Shown piece after piece: positions 28,513-40,501 of a stretch of DNA of 57,177 nt. The stretch comes from Burkholderiales bacterium (GTDB lineage Bacteria; Pseudomonadota; Gammaproteobacteria; Burkholderiales; Burkholderiaceae_C): NCBI GenBank assembly GCA_947377275.1, contig CANCFV010000010.1, positions 1-57,177 on the forward strand, read 5' to 3'. The notes beneath the pieces were generated by a model. That model ran no database searches and was not told the origin of the DNA. It was given only the letters and a program-made list of their open reading frames with translations. Numbering within the stretch: the first letter of the stretch is position 1; each line of letters starts with the position of its first letter. A program made the position numbers and the translations under genes.

Positions 28513-28855
28513 GGGGCTCCGCACAAGGGAGCCCCATTGTCGCCGCTGGTTGGCGCGTGGCTTGGTGCCGCGCCCGGAGGCTGAGCCTCTGTTGTGACTT
28601 CGATGACAGCTTCTGCGGAGAGTCTATGACGGCCCCGGCTGACCCACCATCCCTAGTTTGTCAGCCCTCGTTTGAGGTGATTTGGCGCGCCAGCGGTCGG
28701 GGCTTGGCCCCAAGAGCGCCCCCAGGCCGGGGTGATCTCAGTACAATGGAAGGTTGCACAAAAATGTGGCAGATGCGAGCCGGCCGTTGGGGCCGCTTGG
28801 CCTGCCCGCACCAGTCGCCCCGCAGGCGCGGCATGGCGCAGAAAGGCGCATCCCC
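28513..28855. other. Upstream region of mnmG
   Basis: A 343-bp gap without a convincing gene. It holds a small hairpin (GAGGC/GCCTC at 28577-28589) and a -10-like TACAAT at 28742-28747, about 108 nt before the mnmG ATG; no good -35 is seen 16-18 bp upstream. A short frame at 28627 runs into mnmG in another phase and has no family features. Confidence 0.4.
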
Positions 28856-30913
<2,058 letters not shown>

Positions 30914-31066
30914 TCGGCGCACGGTCTGGGGCGTCTCGCGCCGTGCATCGGCGGCTCGATCTGAGTGAGGCCCGCGGGGGCAGGGCAGCCCACGTGTGGC
31001 GGCCCTGAGTCCCCGATTCATCACAACAACAGGCGGTGCCCAGAGGCGCCCCAAGACAGGAACACC

Positions 31067-31876
31067 ATGGCGTTTCAACCCAAAGCAGGCGGTGCGCGTC
31101 ACGGCCAGGGCGCAAAGCCCAAGCCAAAATCTGGCACGCAGGCTGCACCCAAAACCGCGCCCAGGCCGCCACAGGCCAAGGTCGTGCCGTGGACCCTCGA
31201 GCAATGGCAGGTCGCCTTGCCCGATGCGCTGGCCGCACTGGGCTTGGTCGTGAGTGCGACCCAGCAACAGCAGTTGGCCGACTACATGGTGTTGCTGGCG
31301 CATTGGAACAGCACATTCAACCTCACCGCTTTGCGCGACCCGCGCGACATGCTGAGCCACCACCTCATGGACTGCCTGACGGTGCTTGCGCCTTTGCGCG
31401 CCCACCTGGACGGGGCAGGGCTTGCGGCTCGCACAGTGCCGCCCAAGGTGCTGGACGTGGGCAGTGGTGGTGGGCTGCCCGGGGTGGTGTTGGCCATTTG
31501 CTGTCCGGCCATCCAGGTGACCTGTGTGGACACGGTGGGCAAGAAGGCGGCCTTCATCCGCCAGGTGGCGGCTGAACTCAAGCTGCCCAACCTGCGCGCC
31601 GAGCATGCCCGGGTCGAGCAACTCAAGGGCCAGTTCGATGTGATCACCTCGCGCGCTTTTGCGTCGCTGCAAGATTTCGTGACCCTGACCGGCGCACTCT
31701 TGCCGGCCGGCGGCGTGTGGATGGCCATGAAGGGCAAGCAGCCTGACGACGAGGTGTCGGTTTTGCCACACGACGTGTCGGTGTTTCACGTGGAACAATT
31801 GACGGTGCCGGGCCTGGATGCCCAGCGTTGCCTGGTGTGGATGCGTCCTGTGGATGCCGACCATCGCCCTGTTTGA
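31067..31876 (+). CDS. rsmG: 16S rRNA (guanine-527 N7) methyltransferase RsmG
   Basis: About 269 residues from the ATG at 31067 with AGGA upstream. An N-terminal basic, Pro/Lys/Gln-rich extension of about 45 residues precedes the methyltransferase fold: HWNSTFNLTALRDPRDMLSHHLMDCL, SAM-binding motif VLDVGSGGGLPGVVLAI, and DVITSRAFASLQDF. It methylates G527 of 16S rRNA with SAM. The extension is longer than in typical homologues. A one-mismatch parS lies in its 3' part. It follows mnmG, the usual arrangement. Confidence 0.93.
   Translation: MAFQPKAGGARHGQGAKPKPKSGTQAAPKTAPRPPQAKVVPWTLEQWQVALPDALAALGLVVSATQQQQLADYMVLLAHWNSTFNLTALRDPRDMLSHHLMDCLTVLAPLRAHLDGAGLAARTVPPKVLDVGSGGGLPGVVLAICCPAIQVTCVDTVGKKAAFIRQVAAELKLPNLRAEHARVEQLKGQFDVITSRAFASLQDFVTLTGALLPAGGVWMAMKGKQPDDEVSVLPHDVSVFHVEQLTVPGLDAQRCLVWMRPVDADHRPV
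31782..31797. promoter_or_regulatory. parS: parS-like site 3 (one mismatch), inside rsmG
   Basis: TGTTTCACGTGGAACA, differing from the consensus at one position (G for A at 12). It is in a third gene-internal place, about 1.2 kb from parA. Confidence 0.75.
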
Positions 31877-31890
31877 CAAGGACCTCCCGC

Positions 31891-32928
31891 ATGCAGCCAT
31901 CTGCTCTTTTTCGGCGCCCAGTTCAATCTGCACTGCGCCCTGTTGCCATCGCTTGCTGCTGGTTGATGGGCGCGGCAGCCTGGATCGGCCAGGCTCAGGC
32001 GGCCGAACCGCTGTTCGCTCCCGTGCCGCCAACGCCCCCAGTGGTGCAGCAACCGGCGCCGGTGCAGGCGCCCGGTGCTTTGTCTGAGCAAGCGCGCCAG
32101 CGCCTGTCTGAACAAGCACCTGCGTCGCGCGCGAAGGCCATCTCGGGCCGTGTGTCCAACGAGCCTGCGCCTGCGAACAAAGTGCCTGTGGCGCAGCCGG
32201 TCACGTCGACCGCGCGACAAGTGCCCCCGAATCACCTCGAACCCTTGTGGGGCAACGATGCGTTGCCAGCGGGCCCGATGCCCGGCAACAAGCCGTTGGC
32301 GGCTCGCAAAGCCGAACAGCCTGCCGCAGCCAAAGTCACGCCCGTGGCCGATGCCCAGCCCGTCAAGGCCGACAAGGCCGACAAGGCGGTGACGCAGTCG
32401 GCGCCCCCAAAGCGAACGGTTGCGGCGTCTGACCGCCACGCAGAGCGTCGTCGTGCCGCCAAGGCCGATCGCCAGCCTCTGAAGGTGGCGAAGGCCACGC
32501 CCGCGGGCAAGACTGCTGTCAAGGCACGCGCCCACGACAAGGTGGGCACGGCCAAGTTGGCCGCCACCCATGAGGTGATGAAGCGCGGCAGCGCCGGCAA
32601 GGGGGTGAGCACAGGCAAGGGCAAGGTCGTCGCACGTGGCAGCAAGGCTCGTGCGTCCGCCCGCGTGGCGGTCGATCCCACCGCCCGTCGCACGAAACAC
32701 GCGGCCGTCAACAAGCCCAAGGTCTCGGCCAATTCAACGGCCTCATCCCGCAAAGACCGGGCGGTTGCTCACCCCGTCAGCGCAAAAACCTCAGCCAAAG
32801 CGGCCGGCAAGGCCCCGGCCAAAACAGCCACGTCCCATGCCCATGTCGACAAGGCCAAGTCGACCCGGGCCAAGCCGAAGGCGGCTGCACCCCACGCGCC
32901 ACACGCACCTGCCAAGCGCGCGGCTTGA
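31891..32928 (+). CDS. Exported Ala/Lys/Pro-rich low-complexity protein
   Basis: About 345 residues from the ATG at 31891. A signal peptide-like start (basic FRRPVQSALRP, hydrophobic VAIACCWLMGAAAWIG, cleavage after QAQA near 39) precedes a mature part almost without structure: Pro/Gln-rich to about 75, then Ala, Lys, Arg, Thr and Ser repeats (KADKADK, AKAAGKAPAKTA, RAKPKAAAPHAP). Composition is like eukaryotic histone H1 or bacterial Lys-rich DNA-binding tails, yet it seems to be exported, so a cell-surface or peptidoglycan role is as likely. No family recognised. It sits between rsmG (14 bp) and parA (27 bp). Confidence 0.7.
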   Translation: MQPSALFRRPVQSALRPVAIACCWLMGAAAWIGQAQAAEPLFAPVPPTPPVVQQPAPVQAPGALSEQARQRLSEQAPASRAKAISGRVSNEPAPANKVPVAQPVTSTARQVPPNHLEPLWGNDALPAGPMPGNKPLAARKAEQPAAAKVTPVADAQPVKADKADKAVTQSAPPKRTVAASDRHAERRRAAKADRQPLKVAKATPAGKTAVKARAHDKVGTAKLAATHEVMKRGSAGKGVSTGKGKVVARGSKARASARVAVDPTARRTKHAAVNKPKVSANSTASSRKDRAVAHPVSAKTSAKAAGKAPAKTATSHAHVDKAKSTRAKPKAAAPHAPHAPAKRAA

Positions 32929-32943
32929 TGCCCTTGCCTCGGG

Positions 32944-32956
32944 GATAATGGCCACA
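32944..32956 (+). promoter_or_regulatory. Possible -10 element just before parA
   Basis: GATAAT at 32944-32949 lies seven bases before the parA ATG, the spacing that would start transcription at the start codon. No convincing -35 is present at 16-18 bp. Speculative. Confidence 0.3.
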
Positions 32957-33741
32957 TGCCACACATTTTCTGCATCGCGAACCAAAAGGGTGGGGTGGGC
33001 AAAACCACCACCACCGTGAACCTGGCCGCCGGCCTGGCCCAACTGGGGCAGCGCGTGCTGATCGTGGACCTGGACCCCCAAGGCAACGCCACCATGGGTT
33101 CTGGTGTGGACAAACGCACCATGGCGCACAGCGTCTATGACGTGCTTCTCGAAGACGCGACCATCGCCGAGGCGCGCTCGCGCAGCCCCAAGGGCGGCTA
33201 CGACGTGCTGGGCGCCAACCGCGAATTGGCCGGTGCCGAAATCGAACTCGTCACCCTGGAGCGGCGCGACCGCCGCCTGAAAACCGCCCTCGAGTTGGCT
33301 GCCAACGATTACGACTTCGTCCTGATCGACTGCCCGCCCTCACTGAGCCTGCTCACCCTCAATGGGCTGACCTGCGCGCACGGCGTGATCGTGCCCATGC
33401 AGTGCGAGTACTTCGCCCTCGAAGGGTTGACCGACCTGGTCAACACCGTCAAGCAGGTGCACGCCAACCTCAACCGCGAGCTGCAGCTCATTGGTTTGTT
33501 GCGCGTGATGTTCGACCCGCGCATCACCTTGCAGCAGCAGGTGAGCGAGCAGCTCAAGGGCCACTTTGGCGACAAGGTGTTCGACACGGTCATTCCGCGC
33601 AACGTGCGCCTGGCCGAGGCGCCCAGCTATGGCGTGCCAGGCGTGGTGTTCGACGCCAGCTCCAAAGGCGCCCAGGCCTTTGTGGCCTTCGCACAAGAGC
33701 TGGTCACCCGCGTGAACCAGGGCCTCAAGCCCGCAGCCTGA
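32956..33741 (+). CDS. parA: Chromosome partitioning ATPase ParA (Soj)
   Basis: Protein of 261 residues with the deviant Walker A KGGVGKTTTTVNLAA (about 11-25), LIVDLDPQGNATMG (Walker A' motif) and FVLIDCPPSLSLLTLNGL. This is the chromosomal Soj-type form without an N-terminal helix-turn-helix. It binds DNA nonspecifically as an ATP dimer and moves ParB-parS complexes toward the cell poles. No ribosome-binding site is obvious upstream. parB follows after 47 bp. Confidence 0.96.
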   Translation: MPHIFCIANQKGGVGKTTTTVNLAAGLAQLGQRVLIVDLDPQGNATMGSGVDKRTMAHSVYDVLLEDATIAEARSRSPKGGYDVLGANRELAGAEIELVTLERRDRRLKTALELAANDYDFVLIDCPPSLSLLTLNGLTCAHGVIVPMQCEYFALEGLTDLVNTVKQVHANLNRELQLIGLLRVMFDPRITLQQQVSEQLKGHFGDKVFDTVIPRNVRLAEAPSYGVPGVVFDASSKGAQAFVAFAQELVTRVNQGLKPAA

Positions 33742-33788
33742 TTGCGCGTTTTCGGGGCCGTCCCTGAATCGGGTGACAATCACGCCCT

Positions 33789-34691
33789 ATGGCGACCAAA
33801 AAACCAAAAGGCCTGGGGCTGGGCCTGGAGGCCCTGCTGGGCCCCAAAGTCAGCGACACCCCTCTGAACGCACCCGAAGGCGCACCGACCACGCTGCGCC
33901 TGGACCTGCTGCAGGCTGGCAAATACCAGCCTCGCACGCGCATGGACGAAGGCTCGCTCTACGAGCTGGCCGAGAGCATCAAGGCCCAGGGCATCATGCA
34001 GCCCATCTTGGTCCGCCCCATCGGGCAGGGCCGCTACGAGATCATTGCCGGTGAGCGCCGCTCGCGTGCCGCCAAGTTGGCTGGCCTGCACGAGGTGCCC
34101 GTGCTGGTCAAGGACGTGCCCGACGAGGCCGCCGCCGCCATGGCGCTGATCGAGAACATCCAGCGCGAAGACCTCAACCCGCTGGAAGAAGCCCAGGGCT
34201 TGCAGCGCCTGACCCAGGAATTCGGACTCACCCACGAGCAGGCCGCCCAGGCCGTGGGGCGCTCGCGCAGCGCCGCCTCCAACTTGCTGCGCCTGCTGAA
34301 TTTGGCCGAGCCCGTGCAAGGCATGCTCATGGCCGGTGACATTGACATGGGCCACGCCCGTGCCTTGCTGCCTTTGGACAAGGCCGTGCAGATCACCTCT
34401 GCCCACGAGATCGTGGCCAAGAAGCTCAATGTGCGCGAGGCCGAAAAGCTGGTCGCCAAGGCCCAGGGGGCAGGGCGCCAGACGCCCCTGCTGCGCGCCC
34501 CGCAAGACAAGACGCGCGACGTGGTTCGCCTCGAAGAAGAGCTGTCTGACCTGCTCACCGCCCAGGTCGACATCCGCATCAAGCGCAAGAACCTGCGCGG
34601 CATCCAAGGCGAGGTCACCATCCAGTTCGGCGGCCTCGACGAGCTCAATGGCCTGATCGACAAGCTGCGCGCCGGCACGGCCCCGCAGTAA
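33789..34691 (+). CDS. parB: Chromosome partitioning CTPase ParB (Spo0J)
   Basis: Protein of 300 residues. Short basic N-terminus with GLGLGLEALLG (the ParA-stimulating segment), then the CTP-binding domain with QPILVRPIGQGRYEIIAGERRSRAAKLAG, the helix-turn-helix around THEQAAQAVGRSRSAASNLLRLL, and a C-terminal dimerisation domain with GEVTIQFGGLDELNGLIDKL. It loads at parS (three sites upstream) and slides to form the kinetochore-like complex. Preceded by a 47-bp gap. Confidence 0.96.
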   Translation: MATKKPKGLGLGLEALLGPKVSDTPLNAPEGAPTTLRLDLLQAGKYQPRTRMDEGSLYELAESIKAQGIMQPILVRPIGQGRYEIIAGERRSRAAKLAGLHEVPVLVKDVPDEAAAAMALIENIQREDLNPLEEAQGLQRLTQEFGLTHEQAAQAVGRSRSAASNLLRLLNLAEPVQGMLMAGDIDMGHARALLPLDKAVQITSAHEIVAKKLNVREAEKLVAKAQGAGRQTPLLRAPQDKTRDVVRLEEELSDLLTAQVDIRIKRKNLRGIQGEVTIQFGGLDELNGLIDKLRAGTAPQ

Positions 34692-34709
34692 GCCCGCGCC
34701 TGCCGAGCC

Positions 34710-35516
34710 ATGGGTGGTTTCGCCTCTAACGTGTCTAACGGCCCCAACGCCACCAAAGCCCTCAGATGGCCTTTGCCGGCCTTGTTGACCTGGGTGGCGG
34801 CATGGGCCTTGGCCATGGGCTTGCGCAGCGTACAGGCCCCTTTGTGGGCCTCTCTGGGCCTGCCGGTGGTGCTGGGCGCGCTGGTGACCTGGCTGCCTGG
34901 GGTGGCCGACACGGCCTGGCGCCGCGTGTTCGTGGCCGCGGGCTTTCCGCTCAGCCTGATTGCGCTGGGGCAGGGTGCGGCCTTGCCTGGCTGGGTCTGG
35001 CTGGCGCCGCTGGCTTTGCTGCTGCTGGCCTACCCGGTGCATGCCTGGCGCGACGCTCCGGTTTTCCCAACGCCGAAGGGGGCTTTGCGCGAGCTGGCCA
35101 CGCGTCTGCCCCTGCCGTCCGCAGCCCAGGTGCTGGACGCCGGTTGCGGCATGGGTGATGGCCTGATCGCCCTGCGCGAGGCCTACCCTCAAGCCGAGCT
35201 GCAAGGCATTGAGTGGAGCCGTTTGTGGCGCGTGGTGGCCGCCTTGCGCTGCCCCTGGGCCCGTGTGCAGCGGGGCGACATGTGGGCGCCCAGCTGGTCG
35301 CCCTACGCGCTGGTTTATGTGTTCCAGCGGCCCGAGTCCATGGCCCGTGCCTGGGACAAGGCGCAGCGTGAGATGCGCCCTGGCACCTGGCTGGTCAGTC
35401 TGGAATTCGCGGTGTGCGACGAGCACGGCCAGCCGCGTCCAGCGCATGACCAGCTCATGTTGCCGGGTGGACGCCCGATATGGGTGTACCGGGTAGGCAA
35501 GGGTCAAGCCGCCTGA
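34710..35516 (+). CDS. Membrane-anchored class I SAM-dependent methyltransferase
   Basis: Protein of 268 residues. The first 115 residues contain three to four hydrophobic segments (LLTWVAAWALAMGL, ASLGLPVVLGALVTWLP, WVWLAPLALLLLAYPV). The rest is a methyltransferase-like Rossmann domain with AQVLDAGCGMGDGLIALREAYP and ELQGIEWS. The motif after strand 4 (GDMWAPSWSPYALVYVFQRPESM) is unusual. The target is unknown; the anchor suggests a lipid, quinone or membrane protein. Located 18 bp after parB, likely co-transcribed. Confidence 0.8.
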   Translation: MGGFASNVSNGPNATKALRWPLPALLTWVAAWALAMGLRSVQAPLWASLGLPVVLGALVTWLPGVADTAWRRVFVAAGFPLSLIALGQGAALPGWVWLAPLALLLLAYPVHAWRDAPVFPTPKGALRELATRLPLPSAAQVLDAGCGMGDGLIALREAYPQAELQGIEWSRLWRVVAALRCPWARVQRGDMWAPSWSPYALVYVFQRPESMARAWDKAQREMRPGTWLVSLEFAVCDEHGQPRPAHDQLMLPGGRPIWVYRVGKGQAA

Positions 35517-35551
35517 GCCCTACACTCCTCGCACCTTCCGTGAAAGCTTTT

Positions 35552-36058
35552 ATGTCGTCGACTGCGCCCGCCTCCGCCCCTTTCTCTCCCGATGAGTTTC
35601 GCGCCGCGTTGGGCCAGTTCGCCACCGGGGTGACCATCGTCACGGCGCTTGATGCGCAGGGCAAGCTGGTGGGCCTGACGGCCAACTCGTTCAACTCGGT
35701 GTCGCTGTCGCCACCTTTGGTGCTCTGGAGCCTGGGCCGGCACTCGTCGTCGATGGCGGGCTTTTTGTCGGCCACCTCGTACGCCGTCAACGTGCTGGCG
35801 GCCGATCAGCGCCAACTGGCCGAGCGCTTTGCCAGCAAAGGCATCGACCGCTTCGAGGGCGTGCGCTGGCGCGCGGGCCTGACGGGCGCGCCTTTGATTG
35901 AGGGCGCTGTGGCCACCTTCGAGTGCAGCCACCGCAGCCAGCACGACGAGGGCGACCACGTCATCTTCGTGGGCCAGGTCGAGCACTGCGGTCGCCGCCT
36001 GGGTGTGTCGCCGCTGGTCTTCCACGGCGGGCGCTTTTTCACCGATCTGGCCATGTGA
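35552..36058 (+). CDS. Flavin reductase-like FMN-binding protein
   Basis: About 168 residues from the ATG at 35552 (MSSTAPASAPFSPDEFRAALGQFATGVTIVT). Matches the flavin reductase family: FATGVTIVTA, GLTANSFNSVSLSPPLVLWSL, ATSYAVNVLA and the late HVIFVGQVEHC and FHGGRF. Such proteins reduce FMN or FAD with NAD(P)H, often for a monooxygenase partner. No monooxygenase gene is adjacent. The hybrid kinase converges from the other side 17 bp away. Confidence 0.9.
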   Translation: MSSTAPASAPFSPDEFRAALGQFATGVTIVTALDAQGKLVGLTANSFNSVSLSPPLVLWSLGRHSSSMAGFLSATSYAVNVLAADQRQLAERFASKGIDRFEGVRWRAGLTGAPLIEGAVATFECSHRSQHDEGDHVIFVGQVEHCGRRLGVSPLVFHGGRFFTDLAM

Positions 36059-36075
36059 GGCCCGACACGCTCCGC

Positions 36076-37710
<1,635 letters not shown>

Positions 37711-37841
37711 TTGGGGCACCACCTCCACTGCATCCACCGGGGGGTGGTGCACCCCAGCTGACAAATGTCAATGTCTCACATTTGGCGGGCGGCGCACAGA
37801 GGGGCAGGGGCTGCGCAAACCCGGCCTTGTGGGCGATGGAC

Positions 37842-39041
37842 TCAAGCGTGCAAAGCCGCATGTTGGGCTGTGGAGGGCGCCGCAGGGGCGCCGACAGTGC
37901 TGGGTTGCGCTTGCGCTTGGCCCGTGTCCGCGCGGATCACGGTGCAGTTGCGGCCACTGGCCTTGGCCAGGTAGAGCGCGCGGTCGGCGCGGTCGATGCA
38001 CACGTCCAAGGGCTCGTTGTCGTCGTAGGGCGTCAAACCCGCCGAGAACGTGGCTTTGACTTCGGGCAGGCCCATCACCAGGCAGGTTTCGTTCAGCAGC
38101 GTGCGGGCGCGCTCCAGGCCCATGTTGGCCAGTTCGGGCGAGGTGTCGTTGAGCAGCACCAGGAATTCTTCGCCACCCCAGCGGGCCAGCACGTCGGTGT
38201 CGCGCAAGGCGCGTTGCACGGCGGCGGCAAAGCCGCGCAGCACCTCGTCGCCCACGCCATGGCCGTGGGTGTCGTTGATGCGTTTGAAGTGGTCGATGTC
38301 GAGCAGGGCCAGGCAGAAGCGGTGGTGGCCGGTGCGGTCCAGGCGCTTGCGGTGCTGGCCCAGCACTTCGATCATGTGACGGCGGTTGAGCAGGCCGGTG
38401 AGGTCGTCGCGCGTGGCCAGGATCTGGATGCGCACCAGCGCGTTGGCCAGCTCGTCTTTCTGGGCCTGAAGGCGCGAGCGCAGGCTGCTCAATTGGGCGG
38501 CCAGCGAAGAGATGGTGGGCACGATGGCCGCGGTCAGCGCGAAGTGCGCGAACTCCAGCTTGAGCGGGTAGTTGACCGGGTCGGTGTCCATTTTGTAGAG
38601 GATGGTCAGGCCCATCAACACGACCGTGTAGCCCGCGGCGATGCGCGACCCCTTGGGGCGCATGTTGAAGATGCCGAACACCAGCACCAGGGTCAGCAGC
38701 ATCATGGTTGAGCCGTGCACAGGACCGGTCACGGCGTAGCCGCCCACGATGATGGTGATCGCCGAAATGATCTGCGGCAGCGTCATGGCCGGGTCTTCAA
38801 AGCGCAGGTTCAGACCCGATCGCATGACCGCATACCAGACCACGATGTTGATCACGATGGCCGTGGACACGTGCCACACTTCCTCGGGTTCCATGAACCC
38901 TGCCCAAGCCGCATAAATCTGCAGCGCCACGCAAGCCACGAACACATTGGCAGCCATCAGCGAGCGCCAGATGCGCAGTCGCTGCTTGCGTTCGGTGCCC
39001 AAAAGCACATTGCCGGCGGTTCGGATGAATGAGGCTTGCAT
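37842..39041 (-). CDS. Membrane-bound diguanylate cyclase (GGDEF)
   Basis: About 399 residues from the ATG at 39041 (MQASFIRTAGN). Six hydrophobic segments in the first 190 residues (for example VACVALQIYAAWAGFM, STMMLLTLVLVFGIFN), a coiled linker, then a GGDEF domain with DDLTGLLNRR, LLDIDHFKRINDTHGHGVGDEVL and the active site RWGGEEF near 289. GGEEF is a functional variant for c-di-GMP synthesis. The inhibitory I-site RxxD is represented by RDTD four residues upstream. The tail is Pro/Ala-rich. It precedes the hybrid kinase gene with a 131-bp gap. Confidence 0.92.
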   Translation of the reverse strand: MQASFIRTAGNVLLGTERKQRLRIWRSLMAANVFVACVALQIYAAWAGFMEPEEVWHVSTAIVINIVVWYAVMRSGLNLRFEDPAMTLPQIISAITIIVGGYAVTGPVHGSTMMLLTLVLVFGIFNMRPKGSRIAAGYTVVLMGLTILYKMDTDPVNYPLKLEFAHFALTAAIVPTISSLAAQLSSLRSRLQAQKDELANALVRIQILATRDDLTGLLNRRHMIEVLGQHRKRLDRTGHHRFCLALLDIDHFKRINDTHGHGVGDEVLRGFAAAVQRALRDTDVLARWGGEEFLVLLNDTSPELANMGLERARTLLNETCLVMGLPEVKATFSAGLTPYDDNEPLDVCIDRADRALYLAKASGRNCTVIRADTGQAQAQPSTVGAPAAPSTAQHAALHA

Positions 39042-39157
39042 GGTCAAGGTCAATGCAACATGATGGGTTTTCGGACGACTCCGTGCGCGCTTGAGCGGTT
39101 TAGGCGGGTGGGCCTCACTTTGACGCCTGTTTTGCACGCGGCAGCCCGGGGCGAGAC

Positions 39158-39225
39158 CTTCAAAAAATTTGAAGCGAGGCGTGAAGTGGCTTCAACCCGT
39201 TTCGCATGGTGATCAGTAACCATGC
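39158..39225. promoter_or_regulatory. Two dyad elements between the GGDEF gene and cytochrome b561
   Basis: CTTCAAA-AAA-TTTGAAG at 39158-39174 and GCATGGT-N8-ACCATGC at 39204-39225 are perfect-arm inverted repeats in the divergent intergenic region. The second ends 36 bp before the cytochrome b561 ATG. Either may be an operator; no regulator is adjacent. Confidence 0.35.
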
Positions 39226-39260
39226 ACACCATGCCCCAAGGGCTCAGGAGCCACTCGATC

Positions 39261-39824
39261 ATGAAAACGTCCATCCCGACCGCCGTTTCGCGCTACACCC
39301 TCACGGCCATCGCCTTGCACTGGGTGTTGGCGCTGGCCATCGTGACGGCCTTCGGCGTGGGCCTGGTGCTCGAAGACATGGCCTTGTCGCCCGCCAAGAT
39401 CAAGCTCATCAACTGGCACAAGTGGGCTGGCGTCAGCATCCTAGCCCTCTCTGCTCTGCGCCTGATTTGGCGCCTCACGCACCGCCCGCCCGCGCTGCCC
39501 GCCCGCATCCACAACGCCATGCCCGCCTGGCAGCGCGCCGCCCACCACGGCACCCACCACCTGATGTACCTGCTGTTCTTCGTGGTGCCGCTGCTGGGCT
39601 GGGCTTACAGCTCGGCCAAGGGCTACCCCATCGTCTGGTTTGGTGTGCTGCCCTTGCCCGACCTGTTGCCCGCCAACAAAGAACTGGCCGAAGCCATCGA
39701 GCCCTTGCACGGGCTGGCCGCCTGGACGCTGATGGCCTTGGTCGGCCTGCACGTGGCCGCCGCCCTGAAACACCAGTTCATTGACCGCGACGGCCTCATC
39801 GACCGCATGCGCCCTGGCCGTTGA
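39261..39824 (+). CDS. Cytochrome b561
   Basis: About 187 residues from the ATG at 39261 (MKTSIPTAVSRYTLTAIALHW) with GGAG upstream; an earlier in-frame ATG at 39222 lacks one. Four hydrophobic helices carry the heme-ligand histidines (ALHWVLA, NWHKWAG, HHGTHHLMYL, PLHGLAAW), the fold of bacterial b561. It moves electrons between quinol and periplasmic acceptors. Followed closely by two YceI genes, a pairing typical of betaproteobacteria, so one operon is likely. Confidence 0.92.
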   Translation: MKTSIPTAVSRYTLTAIALHWVLALAIVTAFGVGLVLEDMALSPAKIKLINWHKWAGVSILALSALRLIWRLTHRPPALPARIHNAMPAWQRAAHHGTHHLMYLLFFVVPLLGWAYSSAKGYPIVWFGVLPLPDLLPANKELAEAIEPLHGLAAWTLMALVGLHVAAALKHQFIDRDGLIDRMRPGR

Positions 39825-39848
39825 GCCTTGCCCCACCGGAGTTTTGTC

Positions 39849-40427
39849 ATGACCTTGCGACCCCATTGGCTCGCCGCCGCCACCTTTGCCTTCGGCCTGG
39901 CCGGCTGGGCCCCCCCCGTTTTTGCTGCCGACCAGACCCTGGTGCCTGCGCAGAGCGAAGTCACCTTCGTGGCCAAGCAGCTGGGCGTGCCCTTGCAAGG
40001 CCGCTTCAAGGCCTTTGCCGTGCAAAGCCGCTTCGACCCCAAGGCCCCGCAAACCAGTCAGCTGGCGCTGCAGATGGACCTGGGCAGCGTGGCCGTCAAT
40101 GCCGACAGCGAAGCCGAGCTGGCCAAGCCCGATTGGTTCAACACCGCCAAGTTCCCCAAAGCCACCTTCCAGTCTGGGGCCATCAAAGCCCTGGGCGGTG
40201 GCAAGTTCGAAGTGGCTGGCAAGCTGAGCATCAAGGGCAATGTCCGTGACTTGGTCGTGCCGGTGCAGGTCACGCAGGCCGGCGCCCTGAGCACGGCCAC
40301 CGGCACCTTTGCTCTCAAGCGCCTGGACTTCAAGGTGGGCGACGGCGATTGGGCCGACACCTCCATTGTTGCCAACGACGTTCAGGTCAAGTTCAAGCTG
40401 GTGCTGCAGGGCATGCCGCCCTTGTGA
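39849..40427 (+). CDS. YceI-family periplasmic lipid-binding protein (first)
   Basis: About 192 residues from the ATG at 39849. Signal peptide (LAAATFAFGLAGWAPPVFA, cleavage before ADQ). The mature domain is the YceI beta barrel: QSEVTFVAKQLGVPLQGRFKAF, NTAKFPKATFQSGAIK, GKLSIKGNVRDLVVPV. Such proteins bind polyisoprenoids or quinone-like lipids. Only about a third identical by eye to the second copy, so an old duplication. Downstream of cytochrome b561 by 24 bp. Confidence 0.92.
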   Translation: MTLRPHWLAAATFAFGLAGWAPPVFAADQTLVPAQSEVTFVAKQLGVPLQGRFKAFAVQSRFDPKAPQTSQLALQMDLGSVAVNADSEAELAKPDWFNTAKFPKATFQSGAIKALGGGKFEVAGKLSIKGNVRDLVVPVQVTQAGALSTATGTFALKRLDFKVGDGDWADTSIVANDVQVKFKLVLQGMPPL

Positions 40428-40501
40428 GCCCCATGCCGTTGGCCTTGCTGACCCCCCTTTACCTTTTCAACCCCGTTCCCCCTTTTCACTGGAGATCCCT
40501 C

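Noticed and set aside
28742-28747. TACAAT as the mnmG promoter
   Set aside because: No acceptable -35 element 16-18 bp upstream; listed only as a component of the intergenic description.
33780-35507. Antisense frame across parB and the methyltransferase
   Set aside because: Spans two unrelated sense genes and the gap between them, and has shadow composition.
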